Positions 13,579 through 22,363 of a stretch of 64,000 bases of DNA are shown piece by piece. Position 1 is the first letter of the stretch. Each line of letters begins with the position of its first letter. The stretch is from Hyphomicrobiales bacterium (lineage in GTDB: Bacteria; Pseudomonadota; Alphaproteobacteria; Rhizobiales; Rhizobiaceae): the NCBI GenBank assembly GCA_900472675.1, contig UCJA01000001.1, forward strand, positions 124,001 through 188,000, in the 5' to 3' direction. The translations under genes and the position numbers were made by a program. The notes under the pieces were generated by a model, which saw only the letters and a list, made by a program, of their open reading frames with translations, had not been told where the DNA came from and made no database searches.

Positions 13579-14842
13579 GGTGTTCGAGAAGCTTCTAGCG
13601 CCGTCCCGCTACAAAGGTGCTCATGGCGGCCGAGGCTCAGGAAAGTCGCACTTCTTCGGCGGCCTGATGATCGAGGACCATCTGGCAGAGAAGGGAATGC
13701 TCTCGGTCTGCATTCGCGAAGTTCAGAAGACCCTAGCGGACTCCTCGAAGCGTTTGCTTGAAGGCAAGCTATCGGATTTCCGGCTGGGAGAGGCCGATGG
13801 CTTCAAGGTGTTCCGAGACGTGATCCAGACCCCGGGCGACGGGGCGATCATCTTTCAGGGGATGCAGGACCACACAGCCGAGTCAATCAAGTCGTTGGAA
13901 GGTTTCCGGCGGGCATGGTGGGAAGAAGCGCAGACGGCTTCCGTTCGCTCGCTGAACCTGCTCCGTCCGACAATCCGCGCACCTGGCTCGGAGCTGTGGT
14001 TCTCCTGGAACGCCCGACTGAAGCAGGATCCTGTCGATGTCATGCTCCGCGGGCCCGAGAAGCCGACAGGCTCGGTGGTCGTCGAAGCGAACTGGCGCGA
14101 CAATCCCTGGTTCACCGCTGAGCTTGAGCAAGAGCGGTTGGACTGCTTGCGGATTCAATCCGACCAATACGACCACATCTGGGAGGGCGGTTATCTCACG
14201 GTCGCCTCTGGCGCCTACTTCGCTCGGCACCTTGCTGAGGCCAAGGCTGAAGGGCGCATAGGCCGGGTTGCTGCTGATCCTCTGATGACGCTGATGGCCT
14301 TCGTGGACATTGGCGGGACAGGGGCACGGGCGGACGCCTTCACGATCTGGATTGCCCAGTTCATCGGTCGTGAGATCCGGGTGCTCGACTATTACGAGGC
14401 AGTCGGGCAGCCGGCCGAAGCGCACCTGAATTGGCTTCGCGGCCGCGGCTACACCTCGGACCGGTGCCAGATCTGGCTGCCGCATGATGGCAAGACGCAG
14501 GACAAGGTACACGATGCTTCCTACGAGGGGTTCTTCCGGCAGGCTGGCTACAAGGTCACCGTCGTGAAGAACCAGGGCAGGGGCGCTGCATCCATGCGTA
14601 TCGAGGCCGCTCGCCGGCTGTTCCCGTCCATGTGGTTCAACGAGGCCAAGACGGAAGGCGGACGTGCTGCCCTCGGATGGTACCATGAGAAGCGCGACGA
14701 AGCGCGAGGCATCGGTCTCGGTCCTGATCACGACTGGTCATCGCACGCGGCCGACAGTTTCGGCCTGATGTGCGTGGCCTACGAAGAACCCAAGAAGCCC
14801 TCGGCTGAGTGGGACAAGTTCAAACCGCAGAAGGTGGCGTGA
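13550..14842 (+). CDS. Terminase large subunit
   Basis: A 430-residue packaging motor of the PBSX/Terminase_3 type. Walker A is GGRGSGKS (residues 26-33); Walker B with the catalytic glutamate is in RAWWEEAQTAS. The C-terminal RNase H-like nuclease shows VDIGGTGARADAFTIW, WLPHDG and DHDWSSHAADSFGLM, supplying the acidic metal ligands. It cuts concatemers and drives DNA into the procapsid through the portal. The GTG start has AAGAAGGA upstream and overlaps the small subunit gene. Confidence 0.93.
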   Translation: MRTLEIPTAEVFEKLLAPSRYKGAHGGRGSGKSHFFGGLMIEDHLAEKGMLSVCIREVQKTLADSSKRLLEGKLSDFRLGEADGFKVFRDVIQTPGDGAIIFQGMQDHTAESIKSLEGFRRAWWEEAQTASVRSLNLLRPTIRAPGSELWFSWNARLKQDPVDVMLRGPEKPTGSVVVEANWRDNPWFTAELEQERLDCLRIQSDQYDHIWEGGYLTVASGAYFARHLAEAKAEGRIGRVAADPLMTLMAFVDIGGTGARADAFTIWIAQFIGREIRVLDYYEAVGQPAEAHLNWLRGRGYTSDRCQIWLPHDGKTQDKVHDASYEGFFRQAGYKVTVVKNQGRGAASMRIEAARRLFPSMWFNEAKTEGGRAALGWYHEKRDEARGIGLGPDHDWSSHAADSFGLMCVAYEEPKKPSAEWDKFKPQKVA

Positions 14843-15114
14843 TGATCAGCAAGCAAAAGGCTCAGTTGAGCCTGGCCCAATACATCTTCTTGCGCGCTCG
14901 CCCTGCCGGTGTCGGCACTGTGCCGCTCGTCCAGTACGCCAAGGCCTGCATCAAAGCGGCCAACGACGCGCGCGCGGCGAAGGCGAAGAGCCCGGAGGTT
15001 TTCTACTGGTCGGGCCGCACTATCCGTTATGCCATGACGCGCCGCAATGTTCTCCTCGGACTGAGCTTTGCTCCAGGCGATGAATTCTACCGATGGGACG
15101 GGGTGGCTCAATAA
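14842..15114 (+). CDS. Hypothetical phage protein, 90 aa
   Basis: Small basic protein between terminase and portal, starting in the terminase stop and ending directly against the portal start. It begins MISKQKAQLSLAQYIFLRARP and has a helical, basic middle (YAKACIKAANDARAAKAK). No domain recognised. Its position suggests packaging or head assembly, but that is a guess. Confidence 0.5.
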   Translation: MISKQKAQLSLAQYIFLRARPAGVGTVPLVQYAKACIKAANDARAAKAKSPEVFYWSGRTIRYAMTRRNVLLGLSFAPGDEFYRWDGVAQ

Positions 15115-17172
15115 ATGGCTGACACTACGCCGACCAGCCTGACGTCGATCGTCTCGTCGCTTGTGAAAGACGCGGAATCGTATCGCAACGAGCTGGGCAC
15201 CGATCGCGACAAGGCGATGGAATACCACGACGGCGAGATGTCCGATGTGCCGTCCGGTGTCGGGCGTTCCAGCGTCGTCTCCAAGGACGTTAGGGCGAAC
15301 ATCAAGAAGGCCAAGCCGTCTCTCATCCGCACCATCCTCGGCAACGACAAGATCGTCGAATACGAGCCGGTTGCGGAAGGTGAGGAAGAGCAGGCAGACC
15401 AGGCAACCGAATACGTCAACTATGTCATCCTGCCGGAGAGCAAGGGCTACGAGGCGATCGAGGACGCGCTGACCGACGCGATGAAGCTGCGTAACGGCAT
15501 CATCCGCTGGTACTTCGACAAGAAGATCACGATCTCGGTATCCGAGCATACCGGGCTCGACGAGAACGCAATCACCCAGCTGGTCGCCGATGATGCGGTC
15601 GAGGTGCTGGAAGCCAGCCAGACGGTTCAGTCGATCCAGCAGCCGGACGGTCAGATGGCTCTGGTCCCGGTCTACGACCTGAAGATCCGCAAGCGCTCCG
15701 AAAAGGGCCGGTGGGTCGTCGAGGCCGTCCCGCCAGAGCAGTTCCTCGTTCACCCGGACACGCTCGACCTGGACGAAAGCCCGCTGGTCGGCATCAACAT
15801 GCGCCTGCGCCGGTCAGACCTGATCGCGATGGGTTACGACCGGAAGAAGATCGAAGCCATTCCGGTAGGCGGAGACGGCGACGACAAGGACGACGAGGAA
15901 GACACCCGTCGCGACATCTACAGCCGCACGGACGATATGCCCAAGGCTCTCGAGGAGCTGGAATACTACGAGCTCTATGTCCGGATCGACGAGGACAAGG
16001 ACGGGATCGCCGAACTGCGCCGCATCATCTATGCCGGCAGCATCAAGGCGGAGAACCTGCTGGAGAACAAGGAATGGGACGAGGTCCCGTTCGCCGACAT
16101 CGTCATCGAGCGCAAGCCGCACCAACGCGAAGGCGTCTCGATCGCTGACGACACGATGGAAGACCAGAAGGTCAAGACGGTCCTGCTGCGCGAAACGCTG
16201 GACAATCTCTACTGGCAGAACAAGCCTCAGCCGATCGTCGAGGAAGAATCCATCCTCAACCCGGATGCAGTGCTGAACCCCGCATTTGGAAAGCCAATCC
16301 GGGTAGCGGCTGGCAGAGACGTTCGTGCCGCGCTTGGCTTCACTCAGGTGCCCTTCGTTGCGCAGCAGTCCTTCGGCATGATGGACTACTTCGACAAGCG
16401 CATGAGAGATGCCACGGGGATCTCTGACGCTTCTGGCGGCCTTGCCCCAGATGCGCTGCAGAACGTCACAGCGACCGCGTCAGCGCTGATCGAGCAATCC
16501 GGCATCGGTCAGACCGAGTTGATGGTCAGAACCGCTGCACGGGGCCTGAAGCGGGTTTTCCGCGGGCTTCTGAAGCTCATCATCAAGCACCAGGACCAGC
16601 CGCGCACGATCCGGCTGCGCGGACGCTGGGTTACCTTCGACCCGCGGCAGTGGAACGCCGACATGGACGCCACGGTCAATGTCGGTCTCGGAGCTGGTAC
16701 CAGAGAGCGGGATATGATGGCGATGCAGGCCATTCTCGGTCTGCAGGAAAAGCTCCTTTCGAGCATCGGGACCGAGGATAACCCCTACGTGACGCCGACC
16801 AACCTATCGAACGCGATCGGCAAGTTCGTGGAAGCCGTCGGCTTGCCGTCCAACGACATGTTCTTCTCGAAGCCCACGGCGGAACAACTGGCCAAGCTTG
16901 CAGCGCCTAAACCACCTGCGCCGGATCCAGCGATGGAGAAGATGAAGATGGAGATGCAGGCCCGGCAGCAAAAGCAGCAGATGGACTTCCAGCTTGAGCA
17001 GCAGAAGCTTGCGCAGGACGCGCAGTTGGAGCGGGAGCGCATCGCCCAGAACGGCGAGCTCCGGCGCTTCCAGATCGAACAAGAGCTTCAGCTGAAGCGG
17101 CAGCAGAACGTCGCTCAGGCGCTCACCTCGGCACCGCTGGCGCCTGTCCATGTGGGCGGAATGCCTGGCTGA
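15115..17172 (+). CDS. Portal protein, podovirus type
   Basis: At 685 residues this fits the large portals of short-tailed phages (P22/SU10-like). The N-terminal wing begins SIVSSLVKDAESYRNELG; GVSIADDTMEDQKVKTVLLR and MDYFDKRMRDATGISDASGG are typical of the stem and crown region. Residues about 600-670 are glutamine-rich coiled coil (MEKMKMEMQARQQKQQMDF), a likely barrel at the inner end. Twelve copies form the DNA entry ring. It lies directly after the terminase block and before scaffold and capsid. Confidence 0.88.
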   Translation: MADTTPTSLTSIVSSLVKDAESYRNELGTDRDKAMEYHDGEMSDVPSGVGRSSVVSKDVRANIKKAKPSLIRTILGNDKIVEYEPVAEGEEEQADQATEYVNYVILPESKGYEAIEDALTDAMKLRNGIIRWYFDKKITISVSEHTGLDENAITQLVADDAVEVLEASQTVQSIQQPDGQMALVPVYDLKIRKRSEKGRWVVEAVPPEQFLVHPDTLDLDESPLVGINMRLRRSDLIAMGYDRKKIEAIPVGGDGDDKDDEEDTRRDIYSRTDDMPKALEELEYYELYVRIDEDKDGIAELRRIIYAGSIKAENLLENKEWDEVPFADIVIERKPHQREGVSIADDTMEDQKVKTVLLRETLDNLYWQNKPQPIVEEESILNPDAVLNPAFGKPIRVAAGRDVRAALGFTQVPFVAQQSFGMMDYFDKRMRDATGISDASGGLAPDALQNVTATASALIEQSGIGQTELMVRTAARGLKRVFRGLLKLIIKHQDQPRTIRLRGRWVTFDPRQWNADMDATVNVGLGAGTRERDMMAMQAILGLQEKLLSSIGTEDNPYVTPTNLSNAIGKFVEAVGLPSNDMFFSKPTAEQLAKLAAPKPPAPDPAMEKMKMEMQARQQKQQMDFQLEQQKLAQDAQLERERIAQNGELRRFQIEQELQLKRQQNVAQALTSAPLAPVHVGGMPG

Positions 17173-17187
17173 ACTCGGAAGGCGGAA

Positions 17188-18174
17188 ATGACCGATAGTC
17201 TTCGCGACAAGCTGATCGCTTACATGCTCAACGACAGCATCCCTGCTGACATAGCAAAGTCGGCCTGGTCCGGCCTTACCTATCCAGGAGATGTGCTAGC
17301 CGGCAAAGCCCCTCCCGACGACGTGGGCCGCGCCCTCGACTTTGGCGGGCTTGCCGGGAGTGGGGCGTTGGTGTCACCCAGGACCGCAAGCAAGGGTCTT
17401 CTTGCTGCGCAACGGGAAATGGAGCATGATCCGCCGCAGATGCCGCAGCGACCGTTCGAAGCGGATTATCCGGCCGGAGTTCAGACTGATGAAACAGGAC
17501 GCATCCTCTTCGACATCGAGGGACGCCCGCTTACCGCTCGCTACATCGCCGGGCGCGTACAAGCGGGACATCCTGATCAAGGCATCCTTCCCCCCGAACT
17601 GGAAAACATTGTCCAAAGAGCAACAGGACGAGTTCCTGACCGAAGTCCTCGCGAAGCGCTCGATGGAGCAAGCGGCGGCACGTTCATCGACCTGAATACT
17701 GGGGAACCGACCGCTGTTTTTCTGGCTGATGATCTTCACCCTAACGACGTGAGCCGTGTGCTTGGGCACGAGACAGGCCACGTGATTGATCAGACTGCAG
17801 GCAACATTCCAGTCAACGGTGTTGAGCAGTCGCTTCGTCAAAACTACGACACCCTGATCCGAGGCAGTCGAGCCGGTAAAAACCTCATTGGCCCGGAGGA
17901 TGTTGGATATCCGCCTGATCATGCCGCGCCCGAACTTCTCGCAGAGGGCATGAGGGCGTACCTCCAAGATCCGAACTACTTCAAGACGGTCGCTCCTGAC
18001 GCGGCAGCTCGTATCCGCGCGCATGTGAACGACCATCCTCTCCTCAAAGATATTATCCAGTTCAATGGTGTCGGAGCCGCGGGTGTGGTGGCCAACGGCC
18101 TGCGCGACTGGGCAAAACCAGAACTAGACGATCAGCGCTTCGGTGACTTGTACCGAGCCGGGAGGGGAACATGA
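17188..18174 (+). CDS. Zincin-like phage protein with HETGH motif
   Basis: A 328-residue protein between portal and scaffold. The middle has VLGHETGHVIDQTAG, an HExxH zinc-peptidase motif, and LLAEGMRAYL about 60 residues later, where a third ligand glutamate would be expected in gluzincins. Strands before it (GTFIDLNTGEPTAVFLADDL) fit the substrate-binding sheet. The N-terminal 90 residues look like a virion-associated segment with glycine-rich turns (GGLAGSGAL). It may be a maturation protease or an ejected metalloprotease. The motif is clear, the role inferred. Confidence 0.7.
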   Translation: MTDSLRDKLIAYMLNDSIPADIAKSAWSGLTYPGDVLAGKAPPDDVGRALDFGGLAGSGALVSPRTASKGLLAAQREMEHDPPQMPQRPFEADYPAGVQTDETGRILFDIEGRPLTARYIAGRVQAGHPDQGILPPELENIVQRATGRVPDRSPREALDGASGGTFIDLNTGEPTAVFLADDLHPNDVSRVLGHETGHVIDQTAGNIPVNGVEQSLRQNYDTLIRGSRAGKNLIGPEDVGYPPDHAAPELLAEGMRAYLQDPNYFKTVAPDAAARIRAHVNDHPLLKDIIQFNGVGAAGVVANGLRDWAKPELDDQRFGDLYRAGRGT

Positions 18175-18407
18175 GGCCCGAAGAGAAAGTCGCCTGCGCC
18201 CGCGCCATGCAGGACAATCCGCTGTTCTCCGCCCTCATGGACGAGATGGAGAAGCTTGCAGTTGACCAGTGCGTCAACGCCAAGCCAATCGATCACGACA
18301 CCCGCGCCGCAATGGCCGCCGAGGTTCGAGCGATTCGCCGGTTCAGGCAGAAGATCCGCGGCCTCATCGAAGATGCTAGCGCACCAAGCCCGGTAGCCCC
18401 GGCCTAA
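18171..18407 (+). CDS. Hypothetical phage protein, 78 aa
   Basis: Small, mostly helical protein overlapping the zincin gene by 4 bases. It has MEKLAVDQCVNAKPIDHD and a basic helix AEVRAIRRFRQKIRGLI. It lies immediately upstream of the scaffold and capsid genes, so a head-related role is plausible. No domain recognised. Confidence 0.5.
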   Translation: MRPEEKVACARAMQDNPLFSALMDEMEKLAVDQCVNAKPIDHDTRAAMAAEVRAIRRFRQKIRGLIEDASAPSPVAPA

Positions 18408-18430
18408 CGACCAGACATCAGTTTTAGAAC

Positions 18431-18501
18431 TTCGTAGCCGGGAGCGTTCATCGCCAACCCGGCTCTTAGGCGTTCCCGCATTAGCCGGAACGTAGACCAC
18501 T
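18431..18501 (+). promoter_or_regulatory. Paired hairpins ahead of the scaffold gene
   Basis: Gene-free 110 bases hold two stems in the + sense: AGCCGGG at 18437-18443 with CCCGGCT near 18459-18465, and CGTTCC near 18471-18476 with GGAACG near 18487-18492. There is no clear T run, so this is more likely a processing site or translation control element than a terminator. Scaffold and capsid are needed in large amounts, which would make such control sensible; this is inference. Confidence 0.4.
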
Positions 18502-18518
18502 CCGACAAGGGAACCCAC

Positions 18519-19511
18519 ATGCCAATCGATGCAACCACCAACTCCGGCAAGCCGGAGAGTGATAGTGCTCGCTCGAACGATCTATCGACCGACATGGATG
18601 ATCCTGCGAACCTCGATTTCTCCGAGCCCACCGAGGCTAACGGCGAAGCAGAGGCAGATCAGGGATCGCAGGGCGAGACGGATGAGGCCGCACAGGATGC
18701 GGACCAAGAGGCCGATGCGACCGCAGAAACCGAAGATCAAGACGGTGAAGACGGCGACGAGGCAGACAAGCCCGCCGCCAAGGAAGCCGACGACGACGTT
18801 GTCGTCACGATCAAGGGAGGCGACAAGGTTCCTCTCAAGGAACTGAAGCTCGGCTACATGCGGGAGCGCGATTATCGCGTCAAAACCTCCGAGGTGGCGA
18901 ACAGAAGCCGCTCCCTGGAAGATCTCTCCAACCGTGTGGCGGCAACGGCCTCCACAATCGCAGAATTCCTGATCAGTCAGATGCCGCCGGAGCCGAACCC
19001 GTCTCTCGCGATGCAGGATCCCGGCCGGTATGTCCAGGAGAGGGCGGTCTATGAAGCCGCCGCTATCCGGGTCAACCAGCTCCTCGCCCAGGCCAATGAG
19101 CCGAAGCAGGTCGTGCAGCAGCTGACACAGCAGCAACAGAACGAAAAGCTCGCTCGCGAAGACGCCGAATTGCGGAGATATTTCCCCGAGACGGCGACAC
19201 CCGATGGCCGCGAAAAGTTCTTTGAGGCAGCGTTCGAAACCGGCAGACAGCTCGGCTTCTCCGATGAGGAGATGCAGAGTGAAACGGACCACCGCACACT
19301 GCGGACCATCCACTACGCTAAGCTCGGTCTCGCGGCCGAACAGGCGAAGAAGAAGGCCATGCAGAAGGTGACCAGCGCGCCGGCGCCGACTACGCCGAAG
19401 CCGAAGGCCCAAGGACCGAACGTCCAGCAGGCCCGGAAAAATCAGGATGCGATGCAGCGGTTGGGCAAAACCGGGTCGATGAAGGACGCTCTTTCCATCG
19501 ACTTCGAATAA
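18519..19511 (+). CDS. Capsid scaffolding protein
   Basis: A 330-residue protein directly before the major capsid gene. The first 95 residues are extremely acidic (repeated EADQ, DEAAQDADQEADATAE). Residues about 100-130 hold KVPLKELKLGYMRERDYRVKT. Long helices follow and the C-terminus is basic (APTTPKPKAQGPNVQQARK), the usual capsid-binding end of scaffolds. It would fill the procapsid and leave before or during packaging. Composition, size and gene order carry the call. Confidence 0.8.
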   Translation: MPIDATTNSGKPESDSARSNDLSTDMDDPANLDFSEPTEANGEAEADQGSQGETDEAAQDADQEADATAETEDQDGEDGDEADKPAAKEADDDVVVTIKGGDKVPLKELKLGYMRERDYRVKTSEVANRSRSLEDLSNRVAATASTIAEFLISQMPPEPNPSLAMQDPGRYVQERAVYEAAAIRVNQLLAQANEPKQVVQQLTQQQQNEKLAREDAELRRYFPETATPDGREKFFEAAFETGRQLGFSDEEMQSETDHRTLRTIHYAKLGLAAEQAKKKAMQKVTSAPAPTTPKPKAQGPNVQQARKNQDAMQRLGKTGSMKDALSIDFE

Positions 19512-19535
19512 CCCCCTGTTATCGAGGATCAGCAA

Positions 19536-20525
19536 ATGGCTGTCATTTCCAATACCGTCCGCACGTCCGGTGCGGTCGGCAACCGCGAAGAACTCTCCGA
19601 TGTGGTCTCTCGCATCACGCCGGAGGATACCCCGATCTACTCCATGATCGAGAAGGGCAAGTGCGTCTCCGTCAACCCGACCTGGGAAACGGACGAACTG
19701 GCCGCTCCTGGCGACAACGCCCGCGAAGAAGGTGAAGAATATACCTTCGGCGCTGTCACGGCGCCGGAAAAGCTCGGCGATTACACCCAGATTCTGCGCA
19801 AGGACTGGATCATCTCCGGCACCCAGGAAGTTGTCGACGAGGCCGGCAAGGTCCAGAAGCGCAAGTACCAGAAGCTCAAGAAGGGCGTCGAGATCCGCAA
19901 GGACGTCGAATACGCGATCGTGAGCAACCAGGGCTCGCAGGGCGGCAACGTCCGCCGTCTGGGCGGTCTTCCCTCGTGGATCAAGACCAACGTCTCCCGC
20001 GGTGCTGGTGGCGCCAACGGCGGCTACAACGGCAACGTGACGGTGGCTGCCACGAACGGCACCCAGCGCGCATTCACGAAGACCCTTCTGGATAACGTGA
20101 TGCAGCAGGGCTACACGAGCGGCGCCAACTTCAAGCACGTCATGGGCTCGTCCTATGTGAAGTCCGTCTTCGTGACCTTCATGTCCGACGCCAACGTCGC
20201 GCCGTTCCGCTATTCGGTCTCCGCCGGCGGCGAACGCAAGACGATCGTCGCTTCCGCCGACTACTACGAAGGCCCCTTCGGCACCGTCATGGTTCACCCG
20301 AACCGTGTCATGTCGACCAGCCCGACCATCGCCCGGAACGTCATGTTCCTCGATCCCGACTTCCTCGAATTCCTCTGGCTTCGCAAGATCCAGGAAGACA
20401 AGGACGTCGCGAAGAGCGGTGACGCCGACAAGGGCGTGATCATCGGGGAAGGAACCCTGAAAGTGGGCAACGAACGTGGCCTGGGTGTCGTCGCCGACGT
20501 GTTCGGCATGACGGCCGGCAGCTGA
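19536..20525 (+). CDS. Major capsid protein (DUF5309 / SU10-like)
   Basis: A 329-residue HK97-fold capsid subunit. The start AVISNTVRTSGAVGNREELS, the phrase RITPEDTPIYSMIEKG, then QILRKDWIISGTQEVVDEAG are the hallmarks of the DUF5309 group. The C-terminal part has FGTVMVHPNRVM and MFLDPDFLEFLWLRKI. GAGGA lies upstream of the ATG. With the scaffold in front and a decoration-like protein behind, the head module is complete. Confidence 0.9.
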   Translation: MAVISNTVRTSGAVGNREELSDVVSRITPEDTPIYSMIEKGKCVSVNPTWETDELAAPGDNAREEGEEYTFGAVTAPEKLGDYTQILRKDWIISGTQEVVDEAGKVQKRKYQKLKKGVEIRKDVEYAIVSNQGSQGGNVRRLGGLPSWIKTNVSRGAGGANGGYNGNVTVAATNGTQRAFTKTLLDNVMQQGYTSGANFKHVMGSSYVKSVFVTFMSDANVAPFRYSVSAGGERKTIVASADYYEGPFGTVMVHPNRVMSTSPTIARNVMFLDPDFLEFLWLRKIQEDKDVAKSGDADKGVIIGEGTLKVGNERGLGVVADVFGMTAGS

Positions 20526-20537
20526 GGAGAAACGACC

Positions 20538-20978
20538 ATGTCTGCATATTCCTACTACCCCTTCGTTGCCGACACCGCCACGCTGGCGCTGAGCGGCAGC
20601 ACCCACGGTGGCGGCGTTGCCGTCGTCGCCTCGCGCGCGGCCGGGATCACCATGACCCTGCCCAAGGCTATCGGGCACGGAACCGAGTTCGACATCTTCG
20701 TGGGCACCACGATCACCTCGAACAACCTGACCATCCAGGTTGCGGACTCGGTGGACGTCATGTCGGGCGTTTGCCTCACAGCCCAGGATGCCGGCGACAC
20801 GGTTGTCGGTTTCGAAACTGCCCCCGACACCGACACGATCACCATGAACGGCTCTACCAAGGGCGGTATCCGTGGCGACCGGATCAAGTTCAAGTCGGTG
20901 CAGGCGGGCGTCTGGGCAGTTCAGATGATCGCGACCGGCACCGGCACGGAAGTCACGCCGTTCTCGGCTGCTGTCTGA
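20538..20978 (+). CDS. Probable capsid decoration protein
   Basis: A 146-residue, beta-rich, weakly charged protein directly after the capsid gene, full of Thr, Val and Gly (TMTLPKAIGHGTEFDIF, TSNNLTIQVADSVDV). There is no signal peptide. Size, composition and position suit a head decoration or spike protein; no family is recognised by sequence. A strong terminator follows 24 bases after the stop and would close the head transcript. Confidence 0.55.
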   Translation: MSAYSYYPFVADTATLALSGSTHGGGVAVVASRAAGITMTLPKAIGHGTEFDIFVGTTITSNNLTIQVADSVDVMSGVCLTAQDAGDTVVGFETAPDTDTITMNGSTKGGIRGDRIKFKSVQAGVWAVQMIATGTGTEVTPFSAAV

Positions 20979-21002
20979 TCCGAGTAACATCATGAACATC
21001 TG

Positions 21003-21028
21003 AAGGCGCTCCTCGTGGGCGCCTTTTT
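21003..21028 (+). terminator. Strong Rho-independent terminator
   Basis: AAGGCGC at 21003-21009 pairs with GCGCCTT at 21019-21025 across a nine-base loop, and the T run reaches 21028. The ATG of the next gene is 22 bases further on with GGAG in between. It would lower expression downstream of capsid and decoration genes. Confidence 0.85.
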
Positions 21029-21049
21029 CATTTCTCACGGAGAAACATC

Positions 21050-21523
21050 ATGACCAAGGAACAGCTTACCAAAAAGGCCGAATCCCTCGGCATCGACGTG
21101 GACGGCCGCTGGAACAACGAGCGCATCCAGCAGGAGATTGACAAGAAGGAAGCCTGGAGCGCAGCGCAGGCTGCTCCCGCTCCTGTTGCGACCCCTCAGG
21201 CCCCGGCACCGGTATCGCCCACCCAGCCGACCGGCACGGACTCGGGCAACGGCCTGCCGCTGTCGCGCTTCGCGCCCGTTGACGATGCACCCCCGCCGGA
21301 GATTGTCGGGATCACTCCTGGCGAGACGCCTCGGCCCATCCCGGCAACTATCGAGCCCGACAACAGCGAGAAGACGATCCGGGTCGTTCTGAAGGCTGAC
21401 TATTGGCCGGAGGAAGGCGAACGGGAGCTTGCCGGCACCGCGCTCGATATCCCGCTGTCGAAGGCCAAAGAGCTGATGCGCGACGACAAGGCCTTTATCC
21501 CGATCTCGGCCGACGACGAGTAA
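21050..21523 (+). CDS. Hypothetical phage head protein, 157 aa
   Basis: The first 35 residues (TKEQLTKKAESLGIDVDGRW, IQQEIDKKEAW) look like the short SAP or Rho-N-type helical domain common in small phage head proteins. A linker of Ala, Pro and Thr (residues 40-70) and an acidic mixed C-terminal domain follow. It is bracketed by terminators on both sides, so it may be expressed differently from its neighbours. Function not known. Confidence 0.55.
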   Translation: MTKEQLTKKAESLGIDVDGRWNNERIQQEIDKKEAWSAAQAAPAPVATPQAPAPVSPTQPTGTDSGNGLPLSRFAPVDDAPPPEIVGITPGETPRPIPATIEPDNSEKTIRVVLKADYWPEEGERELAGTALDIPLSKAKELMRDDKAFIPISADDE

Positions 21524-21556
21524 TACCGTCCACCAAGTGATCGGATCAAACAGCAA

Positions 21557-21580
21557 GCCCGCCACCACCGGCGGGCTTTT
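21557..21580 (+). terminator. Strong Rho-independent terminator
   Basis: GCCCGCC at 21557-21563 and GGCGGGC at 21570-21576 form a perfect 7-bp stem with loop ACCACC, followed by TTTT. It stands 16 bases before the ATG at 21597; the reading frame that crosses it upstream is not used. Confidence 0.85.
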
Positions 21581-21596
21581 CCTATTGGGGCGAGAC

Positions 21597-21920
21597 ATGA
21601 CGATCAGAGACGGCGACTGGCAATTGATGGACTGGGACCCGATGACGGGCAGGACCGTCTGGAGCAAGTTCAACGGCGAAGAGACGATTTTCCGCGTCGA
21701 TACCCCCGTCGACAACCTCGTTCGCGAGAACGAATTCACCCGCAACGCGACCGCTGGCAACCGGATGGGCGAATGGGTGAAGGTCGCATCGGTCCCGCTC
21801 AATCACGCATACGAGCAGAACCTCGTCAGGGCCCACACAGAGGGCGACGACAAGTTTGTGAAGCGCTGGCTCAATGACAGCGACAACCGCGCCTGGCGGT
21901 CCTTTGAGGCGGCCCTATGA
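21597..21920 (+). CDS. Hypothetical phage protein, 107 aa
   Basis: The ATG at 21597 follows a GGGG-type ribosome site right after the terminator; the longer frame from 21537 would read through that terminator. The product starts TIRDGDWQLMDWDPMTGRTVW, contains a VRENEFTRNATAG segment and ends in a helix NDSDNRAWRSFEAAL. I recall this arrangement from other alphaproteobacterial podoviruses but know no function. ATGA overlap with the proteasome-like gene. Confidence 0.55.
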   Translation: MTIRDGDWQLMDWDPMTGRTVWSKFNGEETIFRVDTPVDNLVRENEFTRNATAGNRMGEWVKVASVPLNHAYEQNLVRAHTEGDDKFVKRWLNDSDNRAWRSFEAAL

Positions 21921-22363
21921 CGACGATCGCCTACCGCGACGGGATCATGGCTGCGGACTCTCGCGCCTATTCCGGCGACAAGAACCCCTTTGGCTCGAAG
22001 ACCAAGATCCACCGGCTTCCGGACGGGTCACTCTTCGGCGCCAGTTCTTCCAAGGTCGGAGTTGTCGATAAGCTCCGCCGACTGACCGTCGAGCACGGCG
22101 TCAGTGCTACATTCCCTACGGTCGTCGAGGGGCAGGCGCTTCTGGTGAAGCCCAACGGTGACGTCTTTCTTTTCAATGAGCAGGATGGCTTTTCGGGCCC
22201 GATCCGCACCACATTCTGCGCCATCGGCTCGGGCGAGCAGTATGCTATGGGAGCCTTCCATATGGGCGCCGACGCCGCACGGGCAGTCTCGATCGCCTGC
22301 GAATGCGACGTGTGGACCGGCGGAGAAATCACCGTTCTTGCCCTGCAACAGGAAGATGTCTGA
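21917..22363 (+). CDS. Proteasome beta / HslV-like Ntn hydrolase of phage
   Basis: A 148-residue N-terminal-nucleophile hydrolase. After removal of Met the protein would begin TTIAY, as HslV and proteasome beta subunits begin with catalytic Thr. Asp in MAADSRA and Lys in SKTKIHRL fall 16 residues apart, the same spacing as Asp17 and Lys33 of HslV. The C-terminal IGSGEQYAMGAF, GADAARAVSIA and DVWTGGEI match proteasome subunits. Bacterial HslV works with the HslU ATPase; no ATPase gene is nearby. It lies between head and adaptor genes, where a prohead protease would be useful. The family is sure; the role as maturation protease or host-HslU partner is inferred. Confidence 0.82.
   Translation: MTTIAYRDGIMAADSRAYSGDKNPFGSKTKIHRLPDGSLFGASSSKVGVVDKLRRLTVEHGVSATFPTVVEGQALLVKPNGDVFLFNEQDGFSGPIRTTFCAIGSGEQYAMGAFHMGADAARAVSIACECDVWTGGEITVLALQQEDV

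Noticed and set aside
18582..21038. 818-residue open frame on the - strand across scaffold and capsid
   Set aside because: It is antisense to well-supported structural genes and rich in His, Arg and Asp, an effect of codon bias at high GC rather than a gene.
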